DNA from: Maridesulfovibrio hydrothermalis AM13 = DSM 14728
Lineage (GTDB): Bacteria > Desulfobacterota > Desulfovibrionia > Desulfovibrionales > Desulfovibrionaceae
DNA: 64,000 bases
Direction: 5' to 3'
Assembly (NCBI RefSeq): GCF_000331025.1
Contig: NC_020055.1
Coordinates: forward strand, 3,195,370-3,259,369
The translations under genes were made by a program, and so were the position numbers. The notes below the pieces were generated by a model. It had not been told where the DNA came from. It worked only from the letters and a program-made list of their open reading frames with translations, and searched no databases. Positions within the stretch are counted from its first letter, which is position 1. Each line of letters begins with the position of its first letter. Positions 26,672 through 34,660 of the stretch are shown piece by piece.

Positions 26672-27109
26672 TTAAACACGGCCTGATGAACAGAGCACCC
26701 AGACCCCGGAACCAATTAAAAGAATGCCGAAAATCGATGACATGGACATATTTTCGCTGTAAATAAGTGCTCCCAGAGGAATCAGGCAAGCCATAACCAC
26801 ACCGTTTACAATAATCGGAAGAGTATTCACATTAGCACCGGCCTTATATGTGAGGAGTACTCCTATTTCGATCCCGAAAACGGCCAAACCCAGCAGTAAA
26901 ACAGGCCAGTTTTTAAAATTAACAATCTCCCCCATTTCAATACGGCCGGTTTGAAAATACATCCCCGCAAGGCTGAAAACCATAGCTATTCCGTAAGCGG
27001 ATGCCAGTGAACCGAATATAGACCCTCCTCCGGCAATGCTTTTCTGTGCAATGTGATAGATAATTGTTGATGCGACGGCAATCGCGATGGAACCATATAA
27101 TGCAATCAT
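26672..27109 (-). CDS. Small DMT-like (EamA/SMR-type) membrane protein
   Basis: A 145-residue integral membrane protein with about four to five hydrophobic helices, the size of a half-EamA or SMR-type transporter. Helix 1 (IALYGSIAIAVASTIIYHIAQ), helix 4 (PIIVNGVVMACLIPLGALIYSE) and the last (IFGILLIGSGVWVLCS) match the DMT pattern; the glutamate in GIEIGVLLTYKAG is typical. It would work as a dimer. It is divergent from the LysR gene, a usual arrangement for a regulator and its target exporter. The substrate is unknown. Confidence 0.75.
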   Translation of the reverse strand: MIALYGSIAIAVASTIIYHIAQKSIAGGGSIFGSLASAYGIAMVFSLAGMYFQTGRIEMGEIVNFKNWPVLLLGLAVFGIEIGVLLTYKAGANVNTLPIIVNGVVMACLIPLGALIYSENMSMSSIFGILLIGSGVWVLCSSGRV

Positions 27110-27276
27110 TTCAATTTCCTTTTAGATCGAGTAATAAAATAGGAAGAAGTACAGCTGTATGCGGCAGACTTCAAAATAATTTGACCGTTTTTTAGTAAAT
27201 TTAACTGAAGCGGCCTCCGGGAACACTGGTATTCCTCTTCGCAACCTATTACCATTGAAAAGTATTCATTGCCTGT

Positions 27277-28206
27277 ATGAGCAAAACTAATCTTCCAAAT
27301 ATTGACCTTAACCTGCTGGTAATACTGGATGCAGTCTTTAACGAACGCAGTCTTACTCTTGCAGGTAAAAAGCTGTTTATGACCCAGTCAGCAGTCAGTC
27401 ACGCCCTGTCAAAACTCAGAGATCATTTTGAGGATCATCTTTTTATCCGGCGGGGAAATTCAATGGAGCCGACTGCGCTATGCAAAATGCTGCATGAAAA
27501 CATATCCCCCAGCTTAAAAAATATTTTGCAGTCACTTGAAGATCGAGGAGAATTCAACCCGGCTACATCAAAGAGAATGTTCTGCTTCGGCCTCAGTGAC
27601 TATCTATGCAAACTGCTGCTCCCTGAAATTCTTATAAAACTGAAAAAACAAGCCCCCGGCGTTTCTATCCGCATAGTTCAACCCACATATGAGCAGCGCA
27701 CAACTATGCTTAAAGAAGGAAAACTTGATGTATTTCTAGGCTGTTCAAGAGACTCCGGAGCAGGAGTTCATAAGGAAAAACTTTTTGAAGACCGTGAGGT
27801 GTGCATCGTCAGGAAGGATCATCCTGTAAAAGGACCTGTCATGACTGAAGATGAACTTGCCAACTCAGAATTTGCGGCCCTCTCCCTTTCTGAGTCCGGT
27901 TTAGGATTTCTTGAAGACTTCCTTTACAGGAAAGGCGTTCAACGCAAAATTAAAGTAGTCGTACAGCAAGAAATAGTTATTCCCTCTCTTGTAGAGAACT
28001 CTGACCTTGTCGGAACACTGGCTGAACGGCTGGCGAAAATGTATACTGAAGATAATACACTGAGAATTGTCGAACTACCGCTCAAAAATACTATGTTTGA
28101 AGTATGCCTGCACTGGCACAACATAAATGATCAAGACCCCGCCCAACAGTGGATACGTTCGATCATCCGCGAAACAACAGACAACCTGCCACGATTTAAT
28201 TCATAG
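27277..28206 (+). CDS. LysR-family transcriptional regulator
   Basis: A 309-residue regulator. The N-terminal winged HTH is clear (NLLVILDAVFNERSLTLAGKK, MTQSAVSHALSKLRDHF, FIRRGNSMEPT). The effector-binding domain occupies residues about 95-305 and resembles NodD/PcpR-like members. It is divergent from the DMT-like membrane gene, 167 bp apart, so it probably autoregulates and controls that gene. No ligand can be inferred. Confidence 0.93.
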   Translation: MSKTNLPNIDLNLLVILDAVFNERSLTLAGKKLFMTQSAVSHALSKLRDHFEDHLFIRRGNSMEPTALCKMLHENISPSLKNILQSLEDRGEFNPATSKRMFCFGLSDYLCKLLLPEILIKLKKQAPGVSIRIVQPTYEQRTTMLKEGKLDVFLGCSRDSGAGVHKEKLFEDREVCIVRKDHPVKGPVMTEDELANSEFAALSLSESGLGFLEDFLYRKGVQRKIKVVVQQEIVIPSLVENSDLVGTLAERLAKMYTEDNTLRIVELPLKNTMFEVCLHWHNINDQDPAQQWIRSIIRETTDNLPRFNS

Positions 28207-28378
28207 ATGAAAATATTTTAATCATGATTTCTGGAGCTGCTTTTTATTACAAGAATACTTTTTAACAAATTCCATTAAATACCCACTTTATCTTTAACTT
28301 CGCTTGCATGGACTGTCTTTTTTTAATAAAAAGAAATAATAAACATTAAAAGCTGCACTTTTCCGACAAGGAGTTATT

Positions 28379-30100
28379 ATGTCCGCTAAAGCCAGACTGA
28401 CCTTTTCAGTATTTCTACTTTTATTAATGACAGTGGCTGCAATTGCCGAGTCCGCATTCTTCCCTCCCGCTGAAGCTGGTATCACGCTCCTGCAAATCGG
28501 CTTTCTTTGCGTAGCCGTTTTAGCTGCAATTGTTTCCTTTATGACCATTTTTTCAGGTATATTCGGACAACTTAATATTCTTTCCCAGTTTATGCTTGAA
28601 GTAAAAAACGGTAAAAAAGATACAACTCTGCCTTCACAATTAGATGGAGAGATACTTGAGACCGCAAAAAACATCAAAGAAGTCCTCTCTGCTACCAATA
28701 AAGCCCTTAAAGAAGCCGAGCTGAGTAAGAACGATGCTGAACGTAAAGCCGGAAGCCTCCAAAGTAAACTGGATGAAGCTGAAAAAGAGCTTGCCGATCA
28801 GAAATCAGCACTGGAAGCAATCACTAAATCAGCAAACAATGCACAAGGCATTTCCGGTAAACTTTTTTCAGGTATCGAAGAATTAAGCGCGCAGGTTAAT
28901 CTGGTAAGCAACGGAATGGAACTTCAGCGGGACCGCATTACCGAAACAGCCACCGCAATGGAGGAAATGAACAGCACTGTTCTGGAAGTTGCGCAAAATG
29001 CGTCACTTGCAGCCAACAGCTCCAGCGAATCTAAAGAAAATGCTGTCAGCGGAGCCAAAGGCGTTTCAGAAGCGATCACCTCTTTTGAAAAGATTAAAAA
29101 AACAATCCTTGATCTTAAAGGAACAATGGGAACACTAGGTGAACAGGCTGATAACATCGGCCAGATCATGACTGTAATTACTGATATTGCCGACCAAACC
29201 AACCTTCTGGCTCTTAACGCCGCAATTGAAGCGGCAAGAGCAGGCGAGGCTGGACGAGGCTTCGCAGTTGTTGCTGATGAAGTCCGCAAACTTGCCGAAA
29301 AAACCATGGACGCAACCAAAGGTGTCGGCGAAGCAGTTTCTAAAATTCAGGATAACGCCCGCGGGAATATTGCCGCAGTAGAATCAGCCGCTAAAGATAT
29401 TGTGAATTCAACGGAGGCAGCAGCAAAGTCAGGTGAACTGATGAATGCAATCGTTGGAATTGTTGACGAAACCAATAATCAAATTGAATCCATTGCCGCT
29501 GCCAGTGAAGAACAGTCCGCTGCATCAGAAGAAATCAATATGGCAATCAGTGATGTTGCCAAAGTAGCTTCTGACACCACAGAAGGTATGGCAAACTCTG
29601 CCCACGCGCTAGCTGAAATCGCGAGCGTGATTGAAGAACTGGATTCGATTGTTCAGGGAATTTCCAGCGGTAAAATAATTGATACAAGTTCAGGAAAAAT
29701 TGTTGAATGGTCTGACGAGCTTTCAGTAAATGTCAGAACAATTGATGAGCACCACATGGTACTGCTTGACCTCATCAACGAACTCTACATAGCCATGCGT
29801 CAGCGCAAGACCGGCGAGGTAGTAGGAGAAGTAACAGCAAGGCTGCTTGAATACACCAAGTATCACTTCGGTTATGAAGAAAAAATCTTTGACAAACATC
29901 ACTACCCCGAAGTCAAACCTCACAAAAAACTGCACCGTATCTTCATCAAAAAAATCGCGGATTTCAAAGACGAAATTGACGCAGGAAAACTTACCGCTTC
30001 AACAGAACTCATCAGATTCCTCAAGGACTGGCTCATCAAGCACATCATGGTCGTTGATGCCAAGTACACCGACTTCATGCATGAGCACGGTTACCATTAA
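28379..30100 (+). CDS. Methyl-accepting chemotaxis protein with C-terminal bacteriohemerythrin domain
   Basis: A 573-residue chemoreceptor. The N-terminus has two hydrophobic helices (about 5-25 and 32-62) with almost no periplasmic loop. The signalling domain (about 150-430) includes the conserved hairpin tip [20 protein letters not shown] and [15 protein letters not shown]. Residues about 440-573 form a hemerythrin: the iron-ligand pattern is [26 protein letters not shown] and HIMVVDAKY. Hemerythrin binds O2 at a di-iron site, so this is a candidate cytoplasmic oxygen sensor, as in DcrH of Desulfovibrio vulgaris. It differs from DcrH in lacking a large periplasmic domain. AAGGAG precedes the start. 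Confidence 0.93.
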   Translation: MSAKARLTFSVFLLLLMTVAAIAESAFFPPAEAGITLLQIGFLCVAVLAAIVSFMTIFSGIFGQLNILSQFMLEVKNGKKDTTLPSQLDGEILETAKNIKEVLSATNKALKEAELSKNDAERKAGSLQSKLDEAEKELADQKSALEAITKSANNAQGISGKLFSGIEELSAQVNLVSNGMELQRDRITETATAMEEMNSTVLEVAQNASLAANSSSESKENAVSGAKGVSEAITSFEKIKKTILDLKGTMGTLGEQADNIGQIMTVITDIADQTNLLALNAAIEAARAGEAGRGFAVVADEVRKLAEKTMDATKGVGEAVSKIQDNARGNIAAVESAAKDIVNSTEAAAKSGELMNAIVGIVDETNNQIESIAAASEEQSAASEEINMAISDVAKVASDTTEGMANSAHALAEIASVIEELDSIVQGISSGKIIDTSSGKIVEWSDELSVNVRTIDEHHMVLLDLINELYIAMRQRKTGEVVGEVTARLLEYTKYHFGYEEKIFDKHHYPEVKPHKKLHRIFIKKIADFKDEIDAGKLTASTELIRFLKDWLIKHIMVVDAKYTDFMHEHGYH

Positions 30101-30131
30101 ACCTGCCTCACTCATTTTGATTTTTAAAATT

Positions 30132-30167
30132 CGCCCTGAAATACTCATTTCAGGGCGTTTTTTTATG
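30132..30167 (+). terminator. Intrinsic terminator after the chemoreceptor gene
   Basis: CGCCCTGAAAT and its complement ATTTCAGGGCG around a short loop, then TTTTTTTA. Confidence 0.85.
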
Positions 30168-30205
30168 CACTATCCTTCTGATTATTTTTATTGCCTGTCA
30201 TCTTT

Positions 30206-30256
30206 ATTGGTGGTATTGGTCAGACCAATTAACCCGCTTAAATAATTGGTAGGGCC
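30206..30256 (+). promoter_or_regulatory. Candidate operator for the GntR-family regulator
   Basis: ATTGGT-CAG-ACCAAT at 30215-30229 is a perfect inverted repeat that fits the TNGTNNNACNA consensus of FadR/LldR-type GntR regulators. An extra ATTGGT half-site lies 9 nt upstream (30206-30211), and a weaker copy (ATTGGT-AGG-GCCTAT) at 30245-30256 sits just before the start of the regulator gene. This suggests cooperative autoregulation of the operon. Confidence 0.7.
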
Positions 30257-30263
30257 TATTTTG

Positions 30264-30959
30264 ATGATTGATAACATGAGTGACTCTGTTCACAAATCAG
30301 TTGCAAAGCAAATTGCTGATCTTATTGAAACAGGCAATTTAAAAAAGGGAGACAAACTTCCGCCGGAGCGTTCTTTGGCTGAGAAGTTTAAAGTTTCGCG
30401 CAGCTCTATAAGAGAGGCAATCAAATCTCTGGCGCAGAAGAACCTTGTTGAAAGTCGGCGCGGTGACGGAACTTATATTCTTGCTGAAATGGATGCTGAT
30501 ATTTTTGAAGCATTTACATCTGTTTTCACAGACCAGAGAAAAAGGCTGAATGATATTTTCCAGTTCAGATTAGTAGTTGAACCTGAAATAGCTGCTCTCG
30601 CTGCTATGGCGATTGACGATCAGACTCTTGATCGCATGAAAGTTATCGTCTGCAACCAGCAGATTAAATACCGCAACGGTGAAGATCCAAGTGAACTGGA
30701 CACCAAATTTCACCTTGAAATTGCAAAAGCCACAGGAAACGCTATTTTCCCGGAAATGCTGACTGCTCTCGGTAAAATCATGAGAGAGAGCAGATCTGAA
30801 TTCTTGCAGACTCCTGCGCGCAAAAAACAATCAATTGCAGCTCACTTTAAATTGCTGGAAGCATTAGAAAAACGCGATGCGGCTCTGGCAAGACAAGTAA
30901 TGAAACACCATATTAAGGAAGTTGAATCGGTTGCAACTCACGCCAGCACAGATAAATAA
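30264..30959 (+). CDS. GntR-family regulator, FadR/LldR subfamily
   Basis: A 231-residue regulator with an N-terminal winged HTH (VAKQIADLIETGNLKKGDKLP, FKVSRSSIREAIKSL) and an all-helical FCD effector domain (about 95-225; metal-site histidines in FHLEIAKATGN and HHIKEVES). LldR-type members respond to lactate or related hydroxyacids. ATG 30264 is chosen; a TTG at 30246 is also in frame. It leads an operon with a TauE-type transporter 12 nt downstream and a hydroxyacid oxidoreductase, consistent with control of 2-hydroxyacid use. Confidence 0.88.
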   Translation: MIDNMSDSVHKSVAKQIADLIETGNLKKGDKLPPERSLAEKFKVSRSSIREAIKSLAQKNLVESRRGDGTYILAEMDADIFEAFTSVFTDQRKRLNDIFQFRLVVEPEIAALAAMAIDDQTLDRMKVIVCNQQIKYRNGEDPSELDTKFHLEIAKATGNAIFPEMLTALGKIMRESRSEFLQTPARKKQSIAAHFKLLEALEKRDAALARQVMKHHIKEVESVATHASTDK

Positions 30960-30971
30960 CGAGGCTTACTG

Positions 30972-31769
30972 ATGATTTCTACTTTACTTCTTTTTATTGT
31001 ACTTGGTATTTTTGCCGGAATTCTTGCCGGCCTTCTAGGCATCGGCGGGGGACTGGTCATTGTACCGATTCTGGTTTTCGCCCTTCCACCGCTCGGAATA
31101 CCTGAAGTGCATCTCATGCACATCGCGTTGGGAACGTCTCTGGCGAGTATCATTTTCACATCGCTTTCAAGTATGCGTTCCCACAACAAACGCGGCGCGG
31201 TACGCTGGGATATCTTCAAAACAATCACACCCGGAATTTTGGCAGGTACTTTTCTTGGTTCACTGTCTACATCATTTATGAACACCAAAATTCTTAAAGG
31301 AATTTTTGTTATCTTCCTTTATTATGTTGCTTCACAGATGCTGTTCGGCCTCAAGCCTAAGGCTTCAAGACAAGTTCCAGACAGTAAAGGTATGTTTGCA
31401 GCAGGTAGTGTGATCGGTATTTTTTCAAGCCTTGTCGGCATAGGTGGTGGAACTCTTTCCGTCCCCTTTCTAACCATGTGCAACATCACTATCCACACCG
31501 CGATCGGTACAGCAGCGGCCATCGGGCTGCCCATCGCTCTGGCCGGAACAGCTGGTTTTTTATGGACAGGTGCAGGCACAGCAGGACTTCCTCCCTACTG
31601 CATCGGATATATCTATCTCCCCGCTTTGGTCGGGATTGTTTCTGCCAGTATGCTGACTGCACCTATCGGGGTGAGACTTGCCCACAGCCTGCCGGTTGAT
31701 AAGCTCAAGAAAATTTTTGCTGTCCTGCTTATCATGGTTGCAACCAGAATGCTCATAACAATCTTTTAA
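30972..31769 (+). CDS. TauE/SafE-family anion exporter
   Basis: A 265-residue membrane protein with about eight hydrophobic helices. The two family repeats are marked by LLGIGGGLVIVPILV near the start and LVGIGGGTLSVPFLT near residue 160. Members export or import sulfite, sulfoacetate, taurine-like or organic acids. In this operon, between a hydroxyacid-type regulator and an oxidoreductase, a carboxylate or sulfonate substrate is likely, but that is inference. The ribosome site is weak (GAGG) and translation probably depends on the preceding gene. Confidence 0.85.
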   Translation: MISTLLLFIVLGIFAGILAGLLGIGGGLVIVPILVFALPPLGIPEVHLMHIALGTSLASIIFTSLSSMRSHNKRGAVRWDIFKTITPGILAGTFLGSLSTSFMNTKILKGIFVIFLYYVASQMLFGLKPKASRQVPDSKGMFAAGSVIGIFSSLVGIGGGTLSVPFLTMCNITIHTAIGTAAAIGLPIALAGTAGFLWTGAGTAGLPPYCIGYIYLPALVGIVSASMLTAPIGVRLAHSLPVDKLKKIFAVLLIMVATRMLITIF

Positions 31770-31812
31770 TGACCCTTTATTGTTTTAACCCATTTATTCA
31801 GGAGAAACGCAT

Positions 31813-32823
31813 ATGAAATCTGTTCGCGAAAACGCAAAAGAATTAATGAAAGGTTATTGCAAAGTCTGTCCTGTCTGCAACGGTAAAGCCTGCGTAGGAG
31901 AAGTACCCGGCATGGGCGGACTTGGAACAGCTGCAAGTTTCAAAAACAATGTTAAAGCCCTTGAAGACCTCAAGCTTAACATGCGCACTATCCATGAATT
32001 CAGCGAACCTGATACCTCTGTCAATATTATGGGTCTGAAGCTCGATATTCCTGTTCTGGCTGCTCCCATCGGCGGCGTTGAATTCAATATGGGAGGCAGA
32101 ATAAGTGAACAGGACTATATTTCTTCAAAACTGAAAGGATGCGCAGCAAAGGGTATCATAGGCTGTACCGGAGACGGCGTTCCTGATTTTATTCACGAAA
32201 GCGGAAATTCTGCCATCAAAGAATGTAACGGGCACGGTATTCCCTTCATCAAACCTTGGGAAGAAGATGAGCTGCACATAAAGCTGAAAAAAGCTGAAGA
32301 AACAGGCTGCAAAATTATCGGGATGGATATTGATGCCGCAGGTTTAATCACACTTAAAAAAATGGGTCGCCCGGTTACCCCTAAATGCATACGCAAACTG
32401 CGCGGCATCATTGAATCCGTTAACGCCGACTTCATCCTGAAAGGCATCATGACCCCTGACGAAGCGCGTATGGCAATTGATGCCGGAGTTAAAGGGATAG
32501 TTGTATCAAACCACGGCGGACGTGTACTTGATTCATGCCCGGGCACAGCTGAAGTCCTCCTTGATATATCCCGCGCCGTGGCTGGGCAATGCTCTGTCCT
32601 CGTTGACGGCGGTGTAAGGACCGGCCTTGATGTGCTGAAAATGCTGGCCCTTGGCGCCGATGCAGTCATGATCGGTCGCCCCTTTTCCATCGCCACTATC
32701 GGCGGATTACAGGAAGGCGTTGAAAAATACATAGATCAACTCAAGGGAGAACTTACTCAGGCAATGGTTCTGACCGGCACTGAAAAGGCCAGCTTTGTGG
32801 ATATAAGAATATTATTCCGTTAA
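31813..32823 (+). CDS. FMN-dependent alpha-hydroxyacid oxidoreductase
   Basis: A 336-residue TIM-barrel protein of the lactate/glycolate oxidase family. It keeps the catalytic His-Arg pair (VSNHGGRVLD), the FMN-binding lysine strand (ADFILKGIMTPDEA) and the phosphate-binding end (VLVDGGVRTGLDVLKMLALGA, VMIGRPF). The N-terminal part is different from classic enzymes and has four cysteines, C16-x2-C19-x2-C22-x4-C27 (GYCKVCPVCNGKAC), which could hold zinc or a cluster. Lactate or a sulfonated hydroxyacid is the likely substrate class. AGGAG precedes the start; a terminator follows. Confidence 0.8.
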   Translation: MKSVRENAKELMKGYCKVCPVCNGKACVGEVPGMGGLGTAASFKNNVKALEDLKLNMRTIHEFSEPDTSVNIMGLKLDIPVLAAPIGGVEFNMGGRISEQDYISSKLKGCAAKGIIGCTGDGVPDFIHESGNSAIKECNGHGIPFIKPWEEDELHIKLKKAEETGCKIIGMDIDAAGLITLKKMGRPVTPKCIRKLRGIIESVNADFILKGIMTPDEARMAIDAGVKGIVVSNHGGRVLDSCPGTAEVLLDISRAVAGQCSVLVDGGVRTGLDVLKMLALGADAVMIGRPFSIATIGGLQEGVEKYIDQLKGELTQAMVLTGTEKASFVDIRILFR

Positions 32824-32889
32824 AATTAAGACAGTTTCACAATAAATTATCAAGACTTTCTTAAATATGTCTTGAATAGATTAAATAGA

Positions 32890-32937
32890 AAAGGTCAGGC
32901 TTAAAGCATAGATAGACATGTTTTAAGCTTGACCTTT
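32890..32937 (+). terminator. Hairpin after the hydroxyacid oxidoreductase gene
   Basis: AAAGGTCAGGCTTAAA pairs (one G-T) with TTTAAGCTTGACCTTT across a 15-nt loop; a short T-rich tail follows. Confidence 0.65.
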
Positions 32938-32966
32938 ACTGTTTTCGCAGAGGAAATAATAATTAA

Positions 32967-32994
32967 TTGAAAAAAGAACCACAAAAAATATATT
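32967..32994 (+). promoter_or_regulatory. Sigma-70-like promoter ahead of the repeat-containing RNA
   Basis: TTGAAA (32967-32972), 16-nt spacer, TATATT (32989-32994). Transcription would start near 33001, exactly where helix-rich sequence begins. Confidence 0.6.
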
Positions 32995-33246
32995 TTTGTA
33001 TTGACCAAGCCCTTCAGCGGAGTTATCTTTTAGTCAATGGCAAAGGTAGTTACCGAAGGTAGCTAGTCGTTAACCCTCAAACGGGAGTGAAATCCGAGTT
33101 GATGTCACTTTCAAACAACGAGTCTGTTGAGGCTCAAATTGAGGGGAGCCAACCGCGAGAGTTCTGTTAAGACCTCCAAGGGCCCACGGAGTGATTAGAA
33201 ATGGCCGGTTATTCCGGCAATGCGATGACGGAACCCCTCACCAACG

Positions 33247-33600
33247 GTTAAGATGCGTTTACTGATTAAACTTGTAACTAACATTTAACTGGTCTTAGAT
33301 GTGTTTTGAAGAAGTTTGTAAACAACAATTAACTGGTTTTAAATGCGTTTCGAAGTAGTTTGAAAAATAACATTTAACTGGTTTAGATGCGTTTCGAAGT
33401 AAATTTGAAAACAACACTAACTGGATTAAATGCGTTTCGAAGTAGTTTGAACAAAAACAATTAACTGGTTTAAATGTGTTTAGAAGTAACTTAAAAAAAC
33501 AACTATGAACTTGTTAACACGCGTTTCGAAGTAATTTGAAATAAACCGCTAATCTTGGTTAATAAACGCGTTACAAAGTAATCTGGAAACAAGTATTAAA
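33247..33600 (+). repeat. Eight degenerate tandem repeats of 43-47 nt
   Basis: The unit reads roughly TTAACTGGTTTAAATGCG, then TTTCGAAGTAATTTGAAAAC, then AAC. The anchor ATGCGTTT or its variant starts at 33253, 33299, 33343, 33387, 33430, 33474, 33519 and 33566, giving spacings of 46, 44, 44, 43, 44, 45 and 47. The first and last units are the most diverged. There are no unique spacers, so it is not a CRISPR array. Each unit has two small self-complementary cores (AACTGGTT and TTCGAA). Confidence 0.9.
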
Positions 33601-33602
33601 GC

Positions 33603-33640
33603 CCCCGGTTAGAACGTCCTGTTCTAACCGGGGTTTTCAT
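33603..33640 (+). terminator. Strong intrinsic terminator at the end of the repeat RNA
   Basis: CCCCGGTTAGAAC and its complement GTTCTAACCGGGG with a 5-nt loop (GTCCT), followed by TTTTCATTT. On the minus strand the T-tract is poor, so the plus strand is the main direction, though it may also help end holB transcription. Confidence 0.85.
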
Positions 33641-33731
33641 TTAATTTCTATTTTTCCGTGAATCGAACCGGCTGTCTGCCAATTCTACTGTAAAAGCGCA
33701 ATACGCATTAAGGCTCGGCCTGCGGTTCAAA

Positions 33732-34598
33732 CTATCTCCTCTTACGAGGCATAGCTGCGGTGCAGACCCAGTCAAGAACAAGTGCGGGATTAACATTGTA
33801 ATTAAGAGATTCCTGAGCTTTGCCCAGCACAAGATCAAGCCTGCGCAGCCCTTTGGCGTCAAACAGGCCGGAGAGCGCATCAGCTGCGGAGGTCAGACGG
33901 GGGTTGATCAGAGCGTTCTTAAGCTCACGCTGACAACCTATGACCACTTTAAGGCCCATCTCCTTGTCCAGTGCCCCTTTTGCAGAAGTCCGGGAAAACC
34001 ATCCCTGACCGGAACGCCAGAATTCAACCATTCCACGCACCCACTCGGCCACATCAGGACTGTTTTCAGTTCCGGTGGGCCACGCAAGTGTAATTACCCA
34101 GCTACGGGAAACGAGTGTTTCCAGAAGCCGTTCTCTCTGCGGTGCGGTAAGGACAAAGACATTACCCGGACGGGGTTCCTCAAGGGTCTTGAGGAGCGCA
34201 TTAGCAGAATTTCCATTCAAATGCTGGGCTTCTACTACGACAGTAACGCGGGTTCCCCGGCCATGGGGCGGCTGGCCCCAGACCGGAAGAAGTTCGCGAA
34301 TTGATTCTACTGAGATATCCTGTTTGACCTTGCCGGTCTTTTCATCTTCCTCACGGTCGATGAGCAGGAAATCATTGAAGGCATTATCAGCAATCTGCTG
34401 ACAGGGCTGACAGCTTCCGCAAGGGTCTCCCCCGCTTTCACAATTCAGCAGGCAAGCCCAGTAACGGGCCATATCAAGCCTGTCCTGCGTGCTTCCACCT
34501 TCAATCAGCAGGCATTGCGGAGGCTGCTCAGCCAACTTGGCAAACCGGGGCAGAACTATTCCCTGCCTTGATGCAGTCTCTCGAATACCTGTGAACAT
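33732..34598 (-). CDS. holB: DNA polymerase III delta' subunit
   Basis: Clamp-loader subunit of 288 residues. It has a zinc module of four cysteines (C53, C60, C63, C66 in LNCESGGDPCGSCQPC), the sensor segment NALLKTLEEPRPGNVF and the LVSRSW arginine-finger region. The Walker A site is degenerate (LIEGGSTQDRL), as expected for delta', which does not hydrolyse ATP. The C-terminal domain is less conserved. ATG 34598 has AGGA upstream. It is in the same direction as purA, with a 62-bp gap. Confidence 0.88.
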   Translation of the reverse strand: MFTGIRETASRQGIVLPRFAKLAEQPPQCLLIEGGSTQDRLDMARYWACLLNCESGGDPCGSCQPCQQIADNAFNDFLLIDREEDEKTGKVKQDISVESIRELLPVWGQPPHGRGTRVTVVVEAQHLNGNSANALLKTLEEPRPGNVFVLTAPQRERLLETLVSRSWVITLAWPTGTENSPDVAEWVRGMVEFWRSGQGWFSRTSAKGALDKEMGLKVVIGCQRELKNALINPRLTSAADALSGLFDAKGLRRLDLVLGKAQESLNYNVNPALVLDWVCTAAMPRKRR

Positions 34599-34660
34599 AT
34601 AAATCCTATTTTAAAACAGCTTAAAAAACGAACTGCCAAGCGCAAATTACAGTTTTTCAG

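Larger units (their letters stand above)
33001..33640 (+). ncRNA. Predicted large structured non-coding RNA of unknown family
   Basis: No reading frame of 60 codons or more exists on either strand between 32824 and 33640. From about 33001 the sequence shows three parts. Positions 33001-33246 are GC-richer and form several helices by eye: TTGAC/GTCAA (33001-33005 with 33033-33037), CCCTCAA/TTGAGGG (33074-33080 with 33139-33145), GCCGG-TTATT-CCGGC (33204-33218), and GAGGGG/CCCCTC (33141-33146 with 33234-33239, an alternative to the second helix). Positions 33247-33600 are eight degenerate 44-nt repeats. Positions 33603-33640 are a terminator. The promoter and terminator give the direction. It does not match tmRNA, RNase P, 6S or SRP RNA as I know them. 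Function is unknown; the size and multi-domain plan recall large ornate bacterial RNAs. Confidence 0.65.

Noticed and set aside
32824-33000. Leader of holB or a short protein gene
   Set aside because: The strand is wrong for holB and no frame with a ribosome site exists; a hairpin after the upstream operon explains part of it.
33247-33600. CRISPR array
   Set aside because: The units are contiguous and degenerate with no unique spacers, and there are no cas genes.
33001-33640. IscB or TnpB-associated RNA, or diversity-generating template
   Set aside because: No IscB, TnpB or reverse transcriptase gene is found in the window, and I see no hallmark sequence I can confirm.
33247-33731. Type III toxin-antitoxin (ToxIN-like) antitoxin array
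   Set aside because: Tandem repeats followed by a terminator fit the antitoxin half, but no toxin gene of about 150-200 codons follows on the plus strand; the next gene is holB on the other strand.
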